Shown: positions 46,034-58,158, numbered from the stretch's first letter. The stretch is DNA of 64,000 bases from Enchytraeus crypticus (GCA_905160935.1 CAJHZI010000649.1:1663501-1727500), one strand, 5' to 3'. Program-made: numbers and translations. The notes: generated by a model from the sequence alone, not told the origin.

Positions 46034-46605
46034 TGGGTCTATATTTGGGTCTATATTTGGGTAATATTTGGGTAATATTTGGGAAATGTGAGACGGAAAT
46101 ATGCAGTAGGATTGCGCAAGCAAAAGCGGCCTTTGGTAGTAGAAAAGAACTATTAACAAAAAGTCTAAAGAAAGACACAAAGATAAAGATAGTGGAAACT
46201 TTGTTTTGGACCACGCTATTGTATGGATGTGAAACATGGACCTTAAGGAAGGAAGATATTAGGAAACTGGAGGCATTGGAAATGTGGATTTGGAAAAGAA
46301 TGGAGAGGATTAGCTGGACTCGAAAGGTTACAAATGAGGAAGTCCGGGAGAGAGTTGGCACAGATAGACAGTTGATAAATGTATTAAGAAATAGGAAGAA
46401 GAGATGGATAGGACACATTGTAAGGGGAGAAAGGTCTATTAAAAGAGGTCATAGAAGGTAGAATAGGAGGAAAAGAGGCAGGGGCAGGCCGAGATTAGGT
46501 ATGTTAGATGATTTAAAGACCCACTCATATGTGGAAATGAAAAGGAAGGCGGAAGACAGAGAAGAGTGGAGGCATTATGTACCATGGACCAGCCAGTAGG
46601 CAGTG
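46029..46605 (+). mobile_element. RTE-like LINE C-terminal fragment
   Basis: Open from the TA array to 46461 with IAQAKAAFGSRKELLTKSLK, LLYGCETWTLRKEDIRKLEA, LEMWIWKRMERISWTRKVTN and KKRWIGHIVRGE. After one stop it continues RGRPRLGMLDDLKTHSYVEM and WRHYVPWTSQ. This is the post-reverse-transcriptase region; the polymerase itself is missing. Confidence 0.8.
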
Positions 46606-46607
46606 CA

Positions 46608-46691
46608 CTAAGAGATATATAGATATATAGATATAAATACACTATGATAGTTATGTATAAATAAATATCCATATATATATAATATATATAG

Positions 46692-46730
<39 letters not shown>

Positions 46731-46762
46731 ATATATATACATATATATTATCATATACACAT

Positions 46763-46801
<39 letters not shown>

Positions 46802-46810
46802 TATATTATA

Positions 46811-46857
<47 letters not shown>
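46608..46857. repeat. TA-rich microsatellite
   Basis: (TA)n with gata, catata and ttatat interruptions, into which the next element is inserted. Confidence 0.93.
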
Positions 46858-46861
<4 letters not shown>

Positions 46862-47622
46862 CTGGGGCAAAAAAATAATCCCCTAGCGAAATCTCAATAA
46901 CTTCAAGAAAACTCAAAATATCGTTACTCAATTTTCGGAGCTTCTAGGGGAAGAATTTCTGCGTATATTGCAAATATGGTGAAAATATTTTCAGTATTTG
47001 TGAAATTATAGCATTTCTATGAAAAAATTGCTAAATCAATTTCAACAAGGCTTTTTTAAATGTCAGTCGTTCCTTTTAAAGAAACTTTAAGAAAGTAACG
47101 ACCCTGAAAAGGGGTGCTAACTTAAGTGGTGGAGTATAAGACTTTACTACCTTGTTAGCTGCTCCAATAAAAGATGCTTAAAGTCTTTCTTCTCTTACAA
47201 TTATTCCTAAATTTTGAAGAAAATATTCGGTACTTTTGTTAAAATAAGCCTTGTTAAAATTGATTTTAACATTTTTTCCGGAGAAACGCTGTATTTTTGT
47301 TACTTCAGAATATATTTTCACAAAATATTTTCAGGATATATGCAGAAATTCCTCCTTTAGAAGTTTCTAAAATTTTATAAAACTATTTTGAGTTTTGTCG
47401 AAGTTATTAAGACTTTTGATAAAAAAAGCCGTGTTAAAATTGATTTTTTCACTTTTTTCATAGAAACGCTGTAATTTTGTTATTGCTCAATAGATTTTCG
47501 TCATATTTGCAGGTTACATGCAGAAATTCCTCTCCTAGAAGCTCCAAAAATATTGTACAAATATTTTGAGTTTTGTTGAAGTTATTGAGATTTCGCTAGG
47601 GGATTTTTTTTTCCCCAGTCTG
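46858..47622. mobile_element. Non-autonomous TIR element, 765 bp, in a TA array
   Basis: Ends CAGACTGGGG ... CCCCAGTCTG. Inverted repeats extend about 60 bp (cccctagcgaaatctcaata, acttcaa-aaaactcaaaat). It is flanked by TA on both sides. The interior has two imperfect direct repeats of about 190 bp (aaagccgtgttaaaattgat, tagaaacgctgta-ttttgtt, gcagaaattcctc). There is no transposase frame. A Tc1/mariner-type MITE is the likeliest assignment, inferred from the TA target. Confidence 0.8.
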
Positions 47623-47664
47623 TATATATATATATATATATATTATAAATATATATATATATAA

Positions 47665-47700
<36 letters not shown>

Positions 47701-47720
47701 AATATATATATATATATCTA

Positions 47721-47775
<55 letters not shown>
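47623..47775. repeat. TA-rich microsatellite
   Basis: Continuation of the TA array on the far side of the 765-bp element. Confidence 0.93.
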
Positions 47776-47778
<3 letters not shown>

Positions 47779-48802
47779 CGTTGTATATTGGCTATGCTGC
47801 GTATTGCATATACTATATTAGTTATTGGACATAGCTTGAAAGTGGAGAAGCTAGATGATAGATAAAAGTTACGATAGTTTCGCCAATATAACATTTAAAT
47901 TACTCAAGCATTAATCATCAACATAGTAACATGACTAACTTTAACATTTAAGTGGAAGAAAATTTCTAAAATACATTTACACGTAAATGCTTAGATAAGA
48001 TTTGGTGAAAAAAATTATACAGATATATGTCAAAAATTAATTTTACAATTCACAGCCAATCTACTCTCCCCAATTATTAAATATGATAAATTCTGTAACT
48101 ATTTACAAAATTGCATTATATCTACCAATACAAATAAAATGTATTTACACATTTGTATATAACCACAGCAAAATCAACACTTTACATACAAATCACATGT
48201 AAATGAATAACGAGGACATGGAAACTACATCACACATGATTCTAACGTTATAGACCGGAGGAGTAAACACATTTAAACAAACACAATGCTTAATTATTAG
48301 GCATTAATGGATTAAAATGTAATGCATATGCATTACACAACCAAACCAGAAACAAGATAATGCTTCAGTTTATAAGCAGTAACAGCTAAAGAACCAGGTC
48401 AAATAAGTATAGAGAGCAAACAAAAACTATTAATATTTCTGACTATTGTTTTCAAAATTGTAACTTTTAAAACATTAAAGAAAGCACAATTGCAATGAGC
48501 AGTAAAACATTCATTTTATTTAATTTTAAAGTATTACTTAGCTCATAAAACAGCTTAAAAATTGAAGAAATACTAAATTTAGTAAGACAATATTGCATAT
48601 TGTGGACATGTGATTGATGTGGGACAGAGATGTTTGGAGAAGGTCTATTCATAGGGAAGATGATGACGATGACGATTAAGATAATACATAATTACAGTGT
48701 ACATGTTTGTCTATGCAGCCATCAGCATGTGTTTAAGCAGTAGCTAAATCCTCGATGTTTAAATGTTAAGAAGATCAACTAAATTTACACAACGTAAAAT
48801 AC
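47776..48802. other. Intergenic, no gene seen
   Basis: AT-rich; no exon, RNA gene or repeat recognised. Confidence 0.4.
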
Positions 48803-48910
48803 CACATCTTCATCATCTTCCCTTGAATCCCAGTTTAACAAGGGTCGGGATTTTAAACTTTATCATTCGTTTCAGAAAATTATGTAGCAATTTCTGGAGC
48901 ATTTTATGGA
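48803..48910 (-). repeat. T1 LINE 3'-end copy
   Basis: Reverse-complement T1 blocks: cttgaatcccagtttaacaa, gggtcggga, ttatgtagcaatttctggag. Confidence 0.7.
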
Positions 48911-49279
48911 CAAAACACAGGTAGTAGCGTAATTTTTACATAGCAATTAACAGTAAAAATTAATATATATAAATAGTTTTTACTGTATAATACAGTTGAC
49001 ATTCTTCATTTGACAACGATATTAGGGATGTTTGAGAAAACCCTACATTAATACAACATAAATGCAAGTGTATAAATTCGTATATATTGTATGTAAAAGC
49101 TGATATTTGAAACAGTCAATAAAAATGATGCTTACCATACATAAGATCAAAGAAAAGTGTCAACATTAAGTATATACAGATGAGTCAAAATATATACAAT
49201 TAAGTCTACATTCAGCAATTGAACATATCCCTAAATGCAACATTAAATTAAAAAATTAATCTCAATATACTAGTAAACT

Positions 49280-49296
49280 TCATCTTTATTTCTTTA
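49280..49296 (-). terminator. Polyadenylation hexamers overlapping the BTB stop codon
   Basis: The stop codon sits inside GAATAAAGAAATAAAG: the first AATAAA contains the TAA stop and a second AATAAA follows 3 bases later. If used, the 3'UTR would be only a few tens of bases. Confidence 0.4.
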
Positions 49297-49829
49297 TTCA
49301 CTCCCAGAATTACACCTCGTGCTACTGCTGCTAGAGCCATGCTGATGCGAATTGTGCTGATTACGATATAACTTTGCTTCATCACATTTTGATTTAACTT
49401 TTTCGCGGAACATCTTAAGGCAGTTAAAGCACCCGTCGCTAACTTTGCGGGACTTGCACTCGGGACAGAAGTTCCCATATCCGCTCGCGAGCTCGTTGAT
49501 CACGCCGTACAAGCGAGCGTCTCTCTCATTAGAGGAACGGCGATTCTGATCCACCAAGTTCTCCAGATCAATCACGCGCAGCTGAAGAATTCTGATCAGA
49601 TTTTCTGCATCGAGCTTCTTGTACGCCGGATCCTTCTGAAGTTCTACGAAGCTTTTCTGCCTGACGGCTTCGATGCATTTCTGTTGGAGCAGGACGAGTC
49701 CGTAAGTCTGGGCCGTGACGAGGAGTTCCATGCTGCCAGGTCGCGTCAACAAAAACTCTTCACATTTCTTCTTTACCTCGAGAATCTGATATTCTTCTGC
49801 CAGCGGTAACAACATCTGAACGTTTGAGT
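49294..49829 (-). CDS. BTB gene terminal coding exon
   Basis: Two bases complete Asp, then SNVQMLLPLAEEYQILEVKK through RCNSGSE and TAA. It carries the C-terminal half of the BTB fold, the BACK-like segment and the four-cysteine motif. Confidence 0.88.
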
Positions 49830-51217
49830 CTGTAAAAAGTCAGAGTAAGTGTTAAAATAAGGCTAGCATTTTAGAATGGCTAGTATTTAGAAGTTCTAAA
49901 TGTGATAAGAAGTTTCATTATGCAGTATGAAAAACGTGCTTATTACACGCAAATACAGTATATATATACATATGCACAATTGTATTTCTGCTATTCGATC
50001 CATGCTCAATGTAAAATAATAGAAATGATTAAGACATTTCAATAATTTAAAACAATTTATAATGTTTTTTCAATGAATTCAAGATATTCCAATTGCCTTA
50101 AATATTTTGCTTATTTTATTAGAGTCTAAACTACAATGAAACCGTTATTAATAATTTCAACAAGAAATTCAATGTATGCAGCTATTTTTGAAAAAATTTC
50201 CCATTATTTGAGCATCTAAATTCTAGCTTGAAAATATTACGATACAGATGTCATAAAAAATCTATGTTTCATAGTGTATCAATTAATTATAGTTCAGAAG
50301 TGAAAGTTCTGAATAAATGAACTAGCTCACTAGCTATGTGCGTAACCTTTTTGACTAGGCTCTATCAGAAGTACCTTAATGCAAATATCAATATTAAAAT
50401 TAATTTTCAGAACAAATTCTACTTTGAGCCAAAACTGATAAAAAATTATTTCAAAGTAAAATTTAACAAATTCTTTGCATATTTAGAGGTAAATCAAATT
50501 TAACTCCCTTTTAAAACAGCACTTGGAGAATATTCTAAAAGATTTATTCCAATATACTTACAAAAACCATCTGTATAAATTTGTTTCCACTATATTAATT
50601 CAACAAATTTGTTCCTCACTCTCTTTCTTAGTAGGTTGCTAGTGACAGGTTCAGGAAAATGAATCCTTCAAGTCATTCTATACTCTGCTTTCCTTATATA
50701 GAGTTTTTATATAAATGCATGCATTGTCAAATTATCCAAATTCCCCTGTAACAGTCTAATAGTTATCAATAGCAGTTACTCTAACCAACAGTTTTCAATA
50801 ACAGTTAACTCTTAACTTAATACCCAAAGACTTCAAAGAGTACCTAAGTATGGTGGACATACTCATTGGATGAGAAAATGGATGATAAAACTTTCATAAA
50901 AAATCATTTTTAGACAAGAAATGAACGTCAAACGTGGCTTTGAAGAAGCCATTAGTGGGTTGTGAACCTGTCACAGGCTTGATTGGAGGATACATGCAGT
51001 GAAGCAGCTCCACAAATTCATCCAGTTTCTTATCGGGCAGTTCTATCTCTCGCTGAACTTTCTCCTTGAAGTCTCGTGTAAACATAGAGCGGAAGACAGG
51101 CGACCATGCGGCCAGCACTTCTCTATGCACGTAGAGTTGCTGCTCCTGTATGATCAGCGTCACGCTCGACATCTCATCCTCTACTGTGAAATCTATGTAC
51201 TCCGGCTCCGCATCCAT
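49294..51217 (-). CDS. BTB/POZ-domain protein with C-terminal CxxC-x8-CxxC motif
   Basis: Two coding exons, 50968-51217 and 49294-49829, joined through donor gttcac and acceptor tttttacag with the split codon GAC. The product is 261 residues (265 if the in-frame ATG at 51229 is used). The N-terminal half is a BTB fold: MSSVTLIIQEQQLYVHREVL, AAWSPVFRSMFTRDFKEK, IELPDKKLDEFVELLHCMYP, then LLPLAEEYQILEVKKKCEEF. Next come a BACK-like helical segment (LVTAQTYGLVLLQQKCIEAV), a short coiled-coil-like stretch, and CPEC-x8-CFNC, which could bind zinc. The Ser/His/Asn-rich tail ends in GSE. BTB proteins usually dimerise and often act as Cullin-3 adaptors; that role is inference here. No MATH or Kelch domain is present, and I do not recognise an orthologue. 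Confidence 0.85.
49830..50967 (-). other. Intron of the BTB gene
   Basis: 1.1 kb, AT-rich, with no repeat or exon recognised. Confidence 0.6.
50968..51217 (-). CDS. BTB gene coding exon 1
   Basis: From MDAEPEYIDFTVEDE to KPVT plus one base. An upstream in-frame ATG (51229) adds MLIQ. Acceptor-like sites lie upstream (tttttttctag near 51278, atatatcag near 51258), so this is probably not the first transcribed exon. Confidence 0.85.
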
Positions 51218-51339
51218 CTGTATGAGCATCAGTTAGCAATCACTCTGAGCGGTAACTGATATATACATTAAGAACTAGAAAAAAACAATAATAGGATGTT
51301 CTAAGAGATAAAAAAAGGATAAGCTTATGAAGGACACAC

Positions 51340-51497
51340 AGAGAGGTAATAAAATTCAGATGGAAGGGAAAGAGAGATCGGGAAAGACCTTTGGATGCTT
51401 AATGGTTAGATGACGTATGTGGATATTAAGGAACTTGAAGAGAACAGAAATATGTGTTGAGGACTTAAGGTGTTATATGCCATGGACCTGCCACTGG

Positions 51498-51543
<46 letters not shown>
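51340..51543 (+). mobile_element. RTE-like LINE 3' fragment followed by (GA)n
   Basis: Shares gaccttggatgctta-like and 'ttaaggtgttatatgccatggacctgcca' blocks with 61885-62240 and 46500-46600; a (GA)n run follows at 51496-51543. Confidence 0.6.
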
Positions 51544-51544
<1 letters not shown>

Positions 51545-51547
<3 letters not shown>

Positions 51548-53845
51548 TAATACTATTAGTAGATTACGTATCAAAATTTATCTTCATAAATAAAGTGCAA
51601 TGTTACTAATCAGTGTTTAGTTGACCTTCCATAGTTAGCTGCACCAAGCTACTGAAGCAGTTATCATAACTATAAAAAAATAATAAAAATTTACTATCAC
51701 TGACTTCTTGAATATCAGCTGGTATCAGCATAACACCCAATTTCTATCGATTGCTATACCAAAATGAACTTAATTGATTTTTAAATTTTTAATAATTGCT
51801 TAAAAAATGTAAATACACAGAAGACTATTACATACATTTTCTGCTGCTTAGGCCACAAATTACAGCAAGCACTGATCTCTCCAGCTACACTGCAGGTGAC
51901 TGCTTTGATCAAGGCACATCAACGTTCTGGTATAACTTAGTGCTCAACCAATATCAACTATGTAAATCATTGAAACTAAGTAAGCACTTTCTATTCTGAA
52001 ATTAAATCAGAACATAAGTGAATTCTACACACATCCAGTAGTCTATCTAAACGATTCACTAAACATTAAGAACAACAACATGTCCAGAATTTCAATTAAA
52101 GGCAGATCATACGGTAATGGCAATTAACAACAACAAAAATTAGACTGCTACTATCATCCATGACACGATCGAGCACCTTTGAGACAAATCCGAGCCGGTG
52201 AGCAAAAATAATATCTAGAACGGCAAAAAGTTGAAAATTGGAACTATTTGTAATTAACCTTACTTCTTCATTGCTGATAGTGCTGTTAAAGTGCTGTTAA
52301 ATTTGGCTTTAAATTAATAAACGTAACATGACTAACATAAACCTTGAATACTGCTAGTACCAATTTGACACAATTTCATAGAAACTGCTAGAGTTATAAA
52401 TTATCAACAGAAATGCAATAATAATAATGTGAAAGTAATATGCACCGTAGGCTGAGATTAGGTGATGAGTAATTCAAGGCTATCTTTGGCAATTCCAGGA
52501 GGTTGTAGTTTTATCGAGGTTTATATTTATACTTCATTCGAATAAGTTAACGCATTATACAAAACCAGTTTCGCCAACTTTCCAATCAGTTGCTTTATGG
52601 TAGACAACATGCTATTTAATTTTATAAAGCGTAAAATTGAGGGAATTGGCGATTTAAGTGAATATTTGATAATAGAGCACTGCTCCTGCAAAAGGAAAAC
52701 TAATTTCAAAGCTATCTTTCCGTCGATCATTCACAGAGTTTGGTTATGCTAAAGATAACCAAGTTCACTGGTCTTTGTCTAGTATACAGGATCTGATCGA
52801 ACGTAACCGATATAAGTTATAACCAATCCTGCAAACATCAGTTTTATTTTGTAGAGATTGATGCTGCTCCTGATGTTGAAATCACAACACCAGTATTATC
52901 TCAGAAATCTGCTATAAAAAGCGTAATGTGTATACTATGAATCCATGGAGCTCTGTGACTTTAACGCTATTAGAATAGTCAACACAATAAGGTCCACTAA
53001 AAGTGACAAAAATCTAAATTAATTGGACTTAACCTCCCTAGATGAACTTAATAAAAGATATGTATCTCTTAATTTAAACAATTCTTTAGAACAAAGCATG
53101 CGATTCTCAAAATATAATAGCATTCGCAGATTTTCTACGACAGTATCCACTACAGATTATGAGATAAATCTCCTATCTTTTGCAGACAAACAGTTGTAGA
53201 ACTAACAATTAAATCACAAATGCGTTTGTTGTCGAAAAGAACAATACATCCAAGCTAACCTGATAAGTTAAATGTAAACAATGCCTCGCGATCTGATTGG
53301 TTAATTAACTAGGTCAAGTTTAAAGAGACTTTCTAGATCAGTAGCTAAATAGAGTAATTGTCGAGAAGTTAAGCAACAAAGCTGATTACATTATATTGCT
53401 AAGATCATTAAAGTGCTGTGATTTGTCGTAATATGACTTTATTAAGCCCATTGACATACTTAGTTACATTCACCGAGCTATTATTTTTGAAGTAATATTA
53501 TCCATCGTTTATAATAATATTATTCAATTTATAAATAAATTTTAGATAATTTCGCACAAACTGGACCAGATTCTTTAAACAATTTCAAGCCAGGAAAAGC
53601 ACACGATCTTTGTCACCTTTTGGCGTGTTTAAACCTGTCGCTAATCTAGCACAAACATGCCTGGAATAGCATGCAAGCATGCAATCTGAAAATGCATAAA
53701 CACATATTGTACATGAATAGTTTTCCTACGTTACGAAAACAGCAGGCTAAAAATACTATTCTCAAGGCAGGCTTAATGTAATAAAATATTTAGTTTATTT
53801 TATTTTTTATTCCATATAGTTACACACATGACATACCGCATGTGC
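51545..53845. other. Intergenic, no gene seen; contains an R1 repeat copy
   Basis: 52130-52250 is a reverse-orientation R1 copy (gactgctactatcatccatg, gagccggtgagcaaaaat) closely related to 59785-59890. The rest is AT-rich with only short chance open frames. Confidence 0.4.
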
Positions 53846-53849
53846 TACA

Positions 53850-53952
53850 TATTGGACCGCGGATCAGTTTAGCCTATGTGCTGGGTTCAAATCCTGGGCT
53901 CGCCCGTCACAGACATCGCTTTCAAGTGAGGAAAGTGACGTAAACATTAGCT

Positions 53953-53957
<5 letters not shown>
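53850..53957 (+). repeat. S1 SINE lacking its head
   Basis: GGACCGCGGATCAGTTTAGC, B-box GGTTCAAATCC, cgcccgtcacagacatcgct, ending gtaaacattagctt directly into a TA array. Confidence 0.85.

Positions 53958-54020
<63 letters not shown>
53957..54020. repeat. (TA)n microsatellite
   Basis: Pure TA run between an S1 SINE and an RTE-like LINE. Confidence 0.95.
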
Positions 54021-54023
<3 letters not shown>

Positions 54024-54052
54024 TATACCTGTATATAAGTCGTTATATAATT

Positions 54053-55160
54053 TACCTTTGTTTCATTGATTACACCAAGGCTTTCGATTGCGTTGAACAC
54101 CACAAACTGTGGCTATGTCTATCAGCAATGGGTATACCATCACACATAATTCACTTAATAAAAGCACTGTATGAAAATCAAGAGGCAACAGTAAGAACTT
54201 CTTGCGGTGATACAGAGTGGTTTGGAATCAATAGAGGTGTGCGTCAGGGCTGTATTTTGTCGCCGTCTCTATTTAATACGTACGCGGAAGTAGTATTGCG
54301 GAAGGTAGATATGATTGAATCAACGGTAGGTGTGAAAATTGGTAGGAGAAACATGAACAACCTGAGGTATGCGGATGATACCACTTTCCTCGCGGAGAGC
54401 AGGGAAGGTCTGGAACAGTTCATAATAAAGGTTAAAGAAGAAAGCGAAAAAGCTGGCTTGTTCCTCAACATTAAGAAAACCAAGATCATGACAACTGATA
54501 TTGCTGAAGCCAAATTCAGAATTGACAATGAAGATATTGAGACAGTCAACGATTTCGTCTATCATGGTTCTAAAATCGTCCGTGACGGAGAATCAGGACC
54601 AGAGATAAAACGGCGGATAGCAATGGGGCGCACTGCGATGACTGGCATGATGAAAATTTGGAAGAGTAAGGACATAAGCCTCGTTACCAAATGCAGGATA
54701 GTCAATGCGATAGTCTTCCCAATTGCCACATATGGATGCGAAAGTTGGACGCTAAAAAAGGCGGATAGAAAGAGAATGGACGCTTTTGAGCTTTGGTGTT
54801 GGAGACACGTGTTACGAGTCCCGTGGACGGCTAAAGTTAACAATAGAGATGTGCTAGATCGCATAAAACCAAGTATTTCTCTTGAAGGGAAGATCACAAA
54901 GTAAAGGCTGTTATACTTTGGACATGTCATGCGAGCGAGTTCAATTGAGAAATCAATTATGCTAGGACAGGTCAGTGGAAAAAGGAGGAAAGGTCGTCAA
55001 AGAACGCGTTGGTTTGGTACTGTAGAATTTGACCTCAACACCAGCATAGCGGATTTGAGGGAGGCAGTAAGAAATCGTGATACATGGAGACAGATAGTTC
55101 ATAAAGTGTCCAAGAGTCGGCTTCGACTGAATGGATAACTCATCATTCATCATCATCATC

Positions 55161-55165
<5 letters not shown>
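54053..55165 (+). mobile_element. RTE-like LINE, 3' half of the reverse transcriptase to the tail
   Basis: DYTKAFDCVEHHKLW, GVRQGCILSPSLFNTYAEVV, LRYADDTTFLAESREGLEQF, FLNIKKTKIMTT, YGCESWTLKKADRKRMDAFE, LWCWRHVLRVPWTAKVNN, then one stop (54902-54904), then LLYFGHVMRASSIEKSIM and GKRRKGRQRTRWFGT. The catalytic YADD is intact and only one stop breaks about 350 codons, so this is the youngest LINE in the window. It is 5'-truncated within the polymerase. The tail is a short (CAT)n microsatellite running into TA repeats, as is typical of RTE elements. Confidence 0.92.

Positions 55166-55225
<60 letters not shown>
55165..55225. repeat. (TA)n microsatellite
   Basis: TA run following the LINE's (CAT)n tail. 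Confidence 0.93.
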
Positions 55226-55226
<1 letters not shown>

Positions 55227-55232
55227 CATGTA

Positions 55233-55925
55233 TACAAGGGCGGATCCAGGAATTTTTTAAGGGGGGCCCCGACATTTTTTTGAGAGTGTACACATTTTTT
55301 GCTTACGCCCCGCCTTCTTCGGGACATGTGACGCAACCAGACAAATTGTTGTAGGTGGGGGGGACTCACTACTTCGTTCGGCTCATAGAGGGAGTGTATC
55401 CCCATAGTTTATCTTCCCCCCCCCGCTCATACCCGTAATTAAGTCAGGGGAAAACCTAAAATCATACATTTGTTTTAGAAAAGTATGTTAATTTTTTCAC
55501 CTATGAAGAAACACTGCAGATCTCGAAAAAATTGCAAGTGACCTATTTCTGGCGGAAGGGGGGACCTTAAGCACCTCCCAGCCAAGGCTCTTCGCACCAC
55601 TGCTACGGGACAGAGTTAACATTTTTTGCTTATACCCCTTTTCCTCTAATGCAAAAGGTTCAAGTGAAAATTGAGAGCTAGTGAAACGGTCATCACTTCG
55701 GGCCCCCTTCCACGATACAGGGCTCCTAGTATATCCTAGAAAAACAAATCGAGCTATTGGAACTGAGTTCCCTCTCGTACCCCCCCCCCCCCCCCTCTAA
55801 CCACTGCCATTACTAACATAACATTTACACATCGCAAATGCCATAGAAACCATGAAAATATAATTTAAAATTTTTATCTGCGAACCTAAAGGGGGGGGGG
55901 CCGGGCCCCCTGGGCCCCCCTGGAT
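55233..55925. mobile_element. Possible TIR element with GGATCCAGG / CCTGGATC ends
   Basis: The left end reads caagggcggatccagga then a run of G and C. The right end reads gggcccccctggatc. The inverted ends suggest a DNA transposon, but the interior encodes nothing recognised and contains several poly-C runs. Confidence 0.4.
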
Positions 55926-56394
55926 CAATTTAATGCATGCATTAAGTCCTTAGGCCTACGTGTGCTTGGCGAGAGCTCAGCTGCCGAGAGGCAATGAGAG
56001 CACAGTACCAATGCAATGCAGCATTAAAAGTTCAATAACTTTGGCAATTAAGAACATATCAGAACGAATTTTACGTCGTTTTGAAAAGAAATGATTGCTT
56101 TTCAAAATAGCATTTGCAGAAATTTGATGTTACGGGTTCGCTATTATTTTTATCGAGATAATTTTGCGTTGCATGTAACATACCGTAATCCTATACTGGA
56201 AATTCCTTATCTGACCCCACTCCTATTCGCAAAGCTATAACTTTCACGTTATTAAAGATTTGCAAACCAAATTTCAATATGTTTGGTAGTATTGGCTGCT
56301 AGTCAAGTACTGTAAATTTCAAGAACATCGGTCATCTCCTTATGACTTTATTGTAAAAATAATTTGGGGTATCAGTTATAAGAAACACAGTGTA

Positions 56395-56422
56395 TATATA
56401 TATAGACCTATAAAGTATATAC

Positions 56423-56480
<58 letters not shown>

Positions 56481-56497
56481 CATATGATAATATATAG

Positions 56498-56541
<44 letters not shown>
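56395..56541. repeat. (TA)n microsatellite
   Basis: TA array into which the second mariner-like element is inserted. Confidence 0.95.
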
Positions 56542-56544
<3 letters not shown>

Positions 56545-57329
56545 TGTGAGTCATAAAAAACATGTGCGCAGTATTTCATCCACAACTTTGACATTTGTGA
56601 ACCGATTTTGAAAATTGTTTCAGAATTATAAAGTAGAAGAAAAGTATCAATCTTAAATCTAGTTTTGTGACAATTCCGGTATATCTTAAACAATAACAGA
56701 CGATTTTACAAACATAGTCTGTCTTTGTTTAAATTTTAAAATGGTGTTTACTAAAGCAGATTAAGAGTTCACAAAAACTTGTACCTCTTAAAGGGTTGTG
56801 GCTCACATTGGTTGATTGCCGAATTTCCAACAAAAAACTGGATTCTGGGAGGGCCAGATTGCTTATTAAAGAAATTATACCGAAAAGAAGAAAATAAATA
56901 ACGTGGAAGAGTTGAAGCAACGCCTGGTGGACGTTTGGCAAGACATGAAGCAATCTGTCATTGATAAAGCAATAGATGAGTGGCGCAAGCGTCTCCGAGC
57001 TTGTATTCCAGCTAAAGGAGGGCACTTTGAGCATAATTAAGCTTTGACAGTTGACAGTAGCAGTATAATACTGCTTGTTTCGTTTATTGTTAAGCCACGG
57101 ATTTGTAAACATTCTGTAGCGATTGATTTACTTAAACTGAATATTTTCAATCGCGCATATTTTCAAGCACTGCTTCAACGCAAAAATAATAATTAACAGA
57201 GTCACTTAACGTTATTTTATAGCAACTGTGTTCCTGATTATACCTATGCAAATATTTTAAAAAATCGGTTCACTAATACCAAAGTTATGGGCGAAAGACT
57301 GCGCACATGCTTTTTTTTGACTCACAGTG
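56542..57329 (+). mobile_element. Tc1/mariner-like non-autonomous element, 788 bp, copy 2
   Basis: Same TIRs (CACTGTGAGTC) and same length as 7047-7834, flanked by TA. The plus strand at 56900-57040 reads NNVEELKQRLVDVWQDMKQS, VIDKAIDEWRKRLRACIP and KGGHFEHN before TAA, the C-terminal end of a Tc1/mariner-type transposase. The catalytic domain is gone. The two copies differ at few positions, so they descend from one amplified deletion derivative. Confidence 0.88.
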
Positions 57330-57334
57330 TACAT

Positions 57335-58158
57335 GCATACTATTATATAATATTATTCAACTATGAATCGCTATAGAGATATACATGTACGTGTATAATA
57401 ATCTTCCATCTTGCAATGATATAAGTACAATAGGAAACTTACAACAATTATTTGATTAATTGCAACTATAACTGATGATTATTGACGATTAATTAATATA
57501 CAATAACTATATCAACCGGTTTTTAGATCGACATTTTAACCTAATCTTTGAGCGGTATGTAAGCCGTGTAGCTGTAATAAGGTTATTAATCCTAAAGGCC
57601 TACGTATGGATCTGTTACCGTTATACGTGTATAATATGGATCGAGGCTCAATCTATATTAGACAAATATCCGTGTGGAGTTTAGCCCACTTCGGCTTAGA
57701 CCTAAGCTTATATAGTTGATCGATTAAATACAAGTTGGCCTACAAGTTTTCAATCAATTTCGCAGGAACTACGCACTTTTAGAAAGGATCGATTGACATT
57801 GAACTGCGTAGTTAAAATCACGCCTATTGTGATGGAATATTACAAAATTCCAATATATCAATTAAGTGGCTTAATTCCATAAGAGGATCTTTGGTTAAAA
57901 TCAACGAACGCCTGTGGCACAACCAGCTGGATGGGGCCCGGGACTCAAAATTCTAAAACTATACTCCTCGATCGGCATCGAGAGTTAGAGTGTAGTAGCA
58001 CTAAACCTTGTTCCAGTATCTTAATTTCCTTAGTACCTTGTTCCAATGTTCTTAATTTCTGTACCCCCCCCCCGCTCTCATTCCCTATACCTACACCCCC
58101 GCACTTACCACTAATCAGAGAGTATTATTGAAAAATACATGTACAAGCATTTTCCCCG
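57335..58158. other. Intergenic, no gene seen
   Basis: AT-rich sequence with a poly-C tract near 58065; no exon recognised. Confidence 0.4.

Noticed and set aside
46033..46461. Host gene encoding a 142-residue protein
   Set aside because: The sequence is the post-reverse-transcriptase region of an RTE-like LINE, with relatives at 54700-55130 and 61885-62240.
54128..54904. Host gene of 258 codons
   Set aside because: Carries YADD and other reverse-transcriptase motifs of an RTE-like LINE and ends in a (CAT)n tail.
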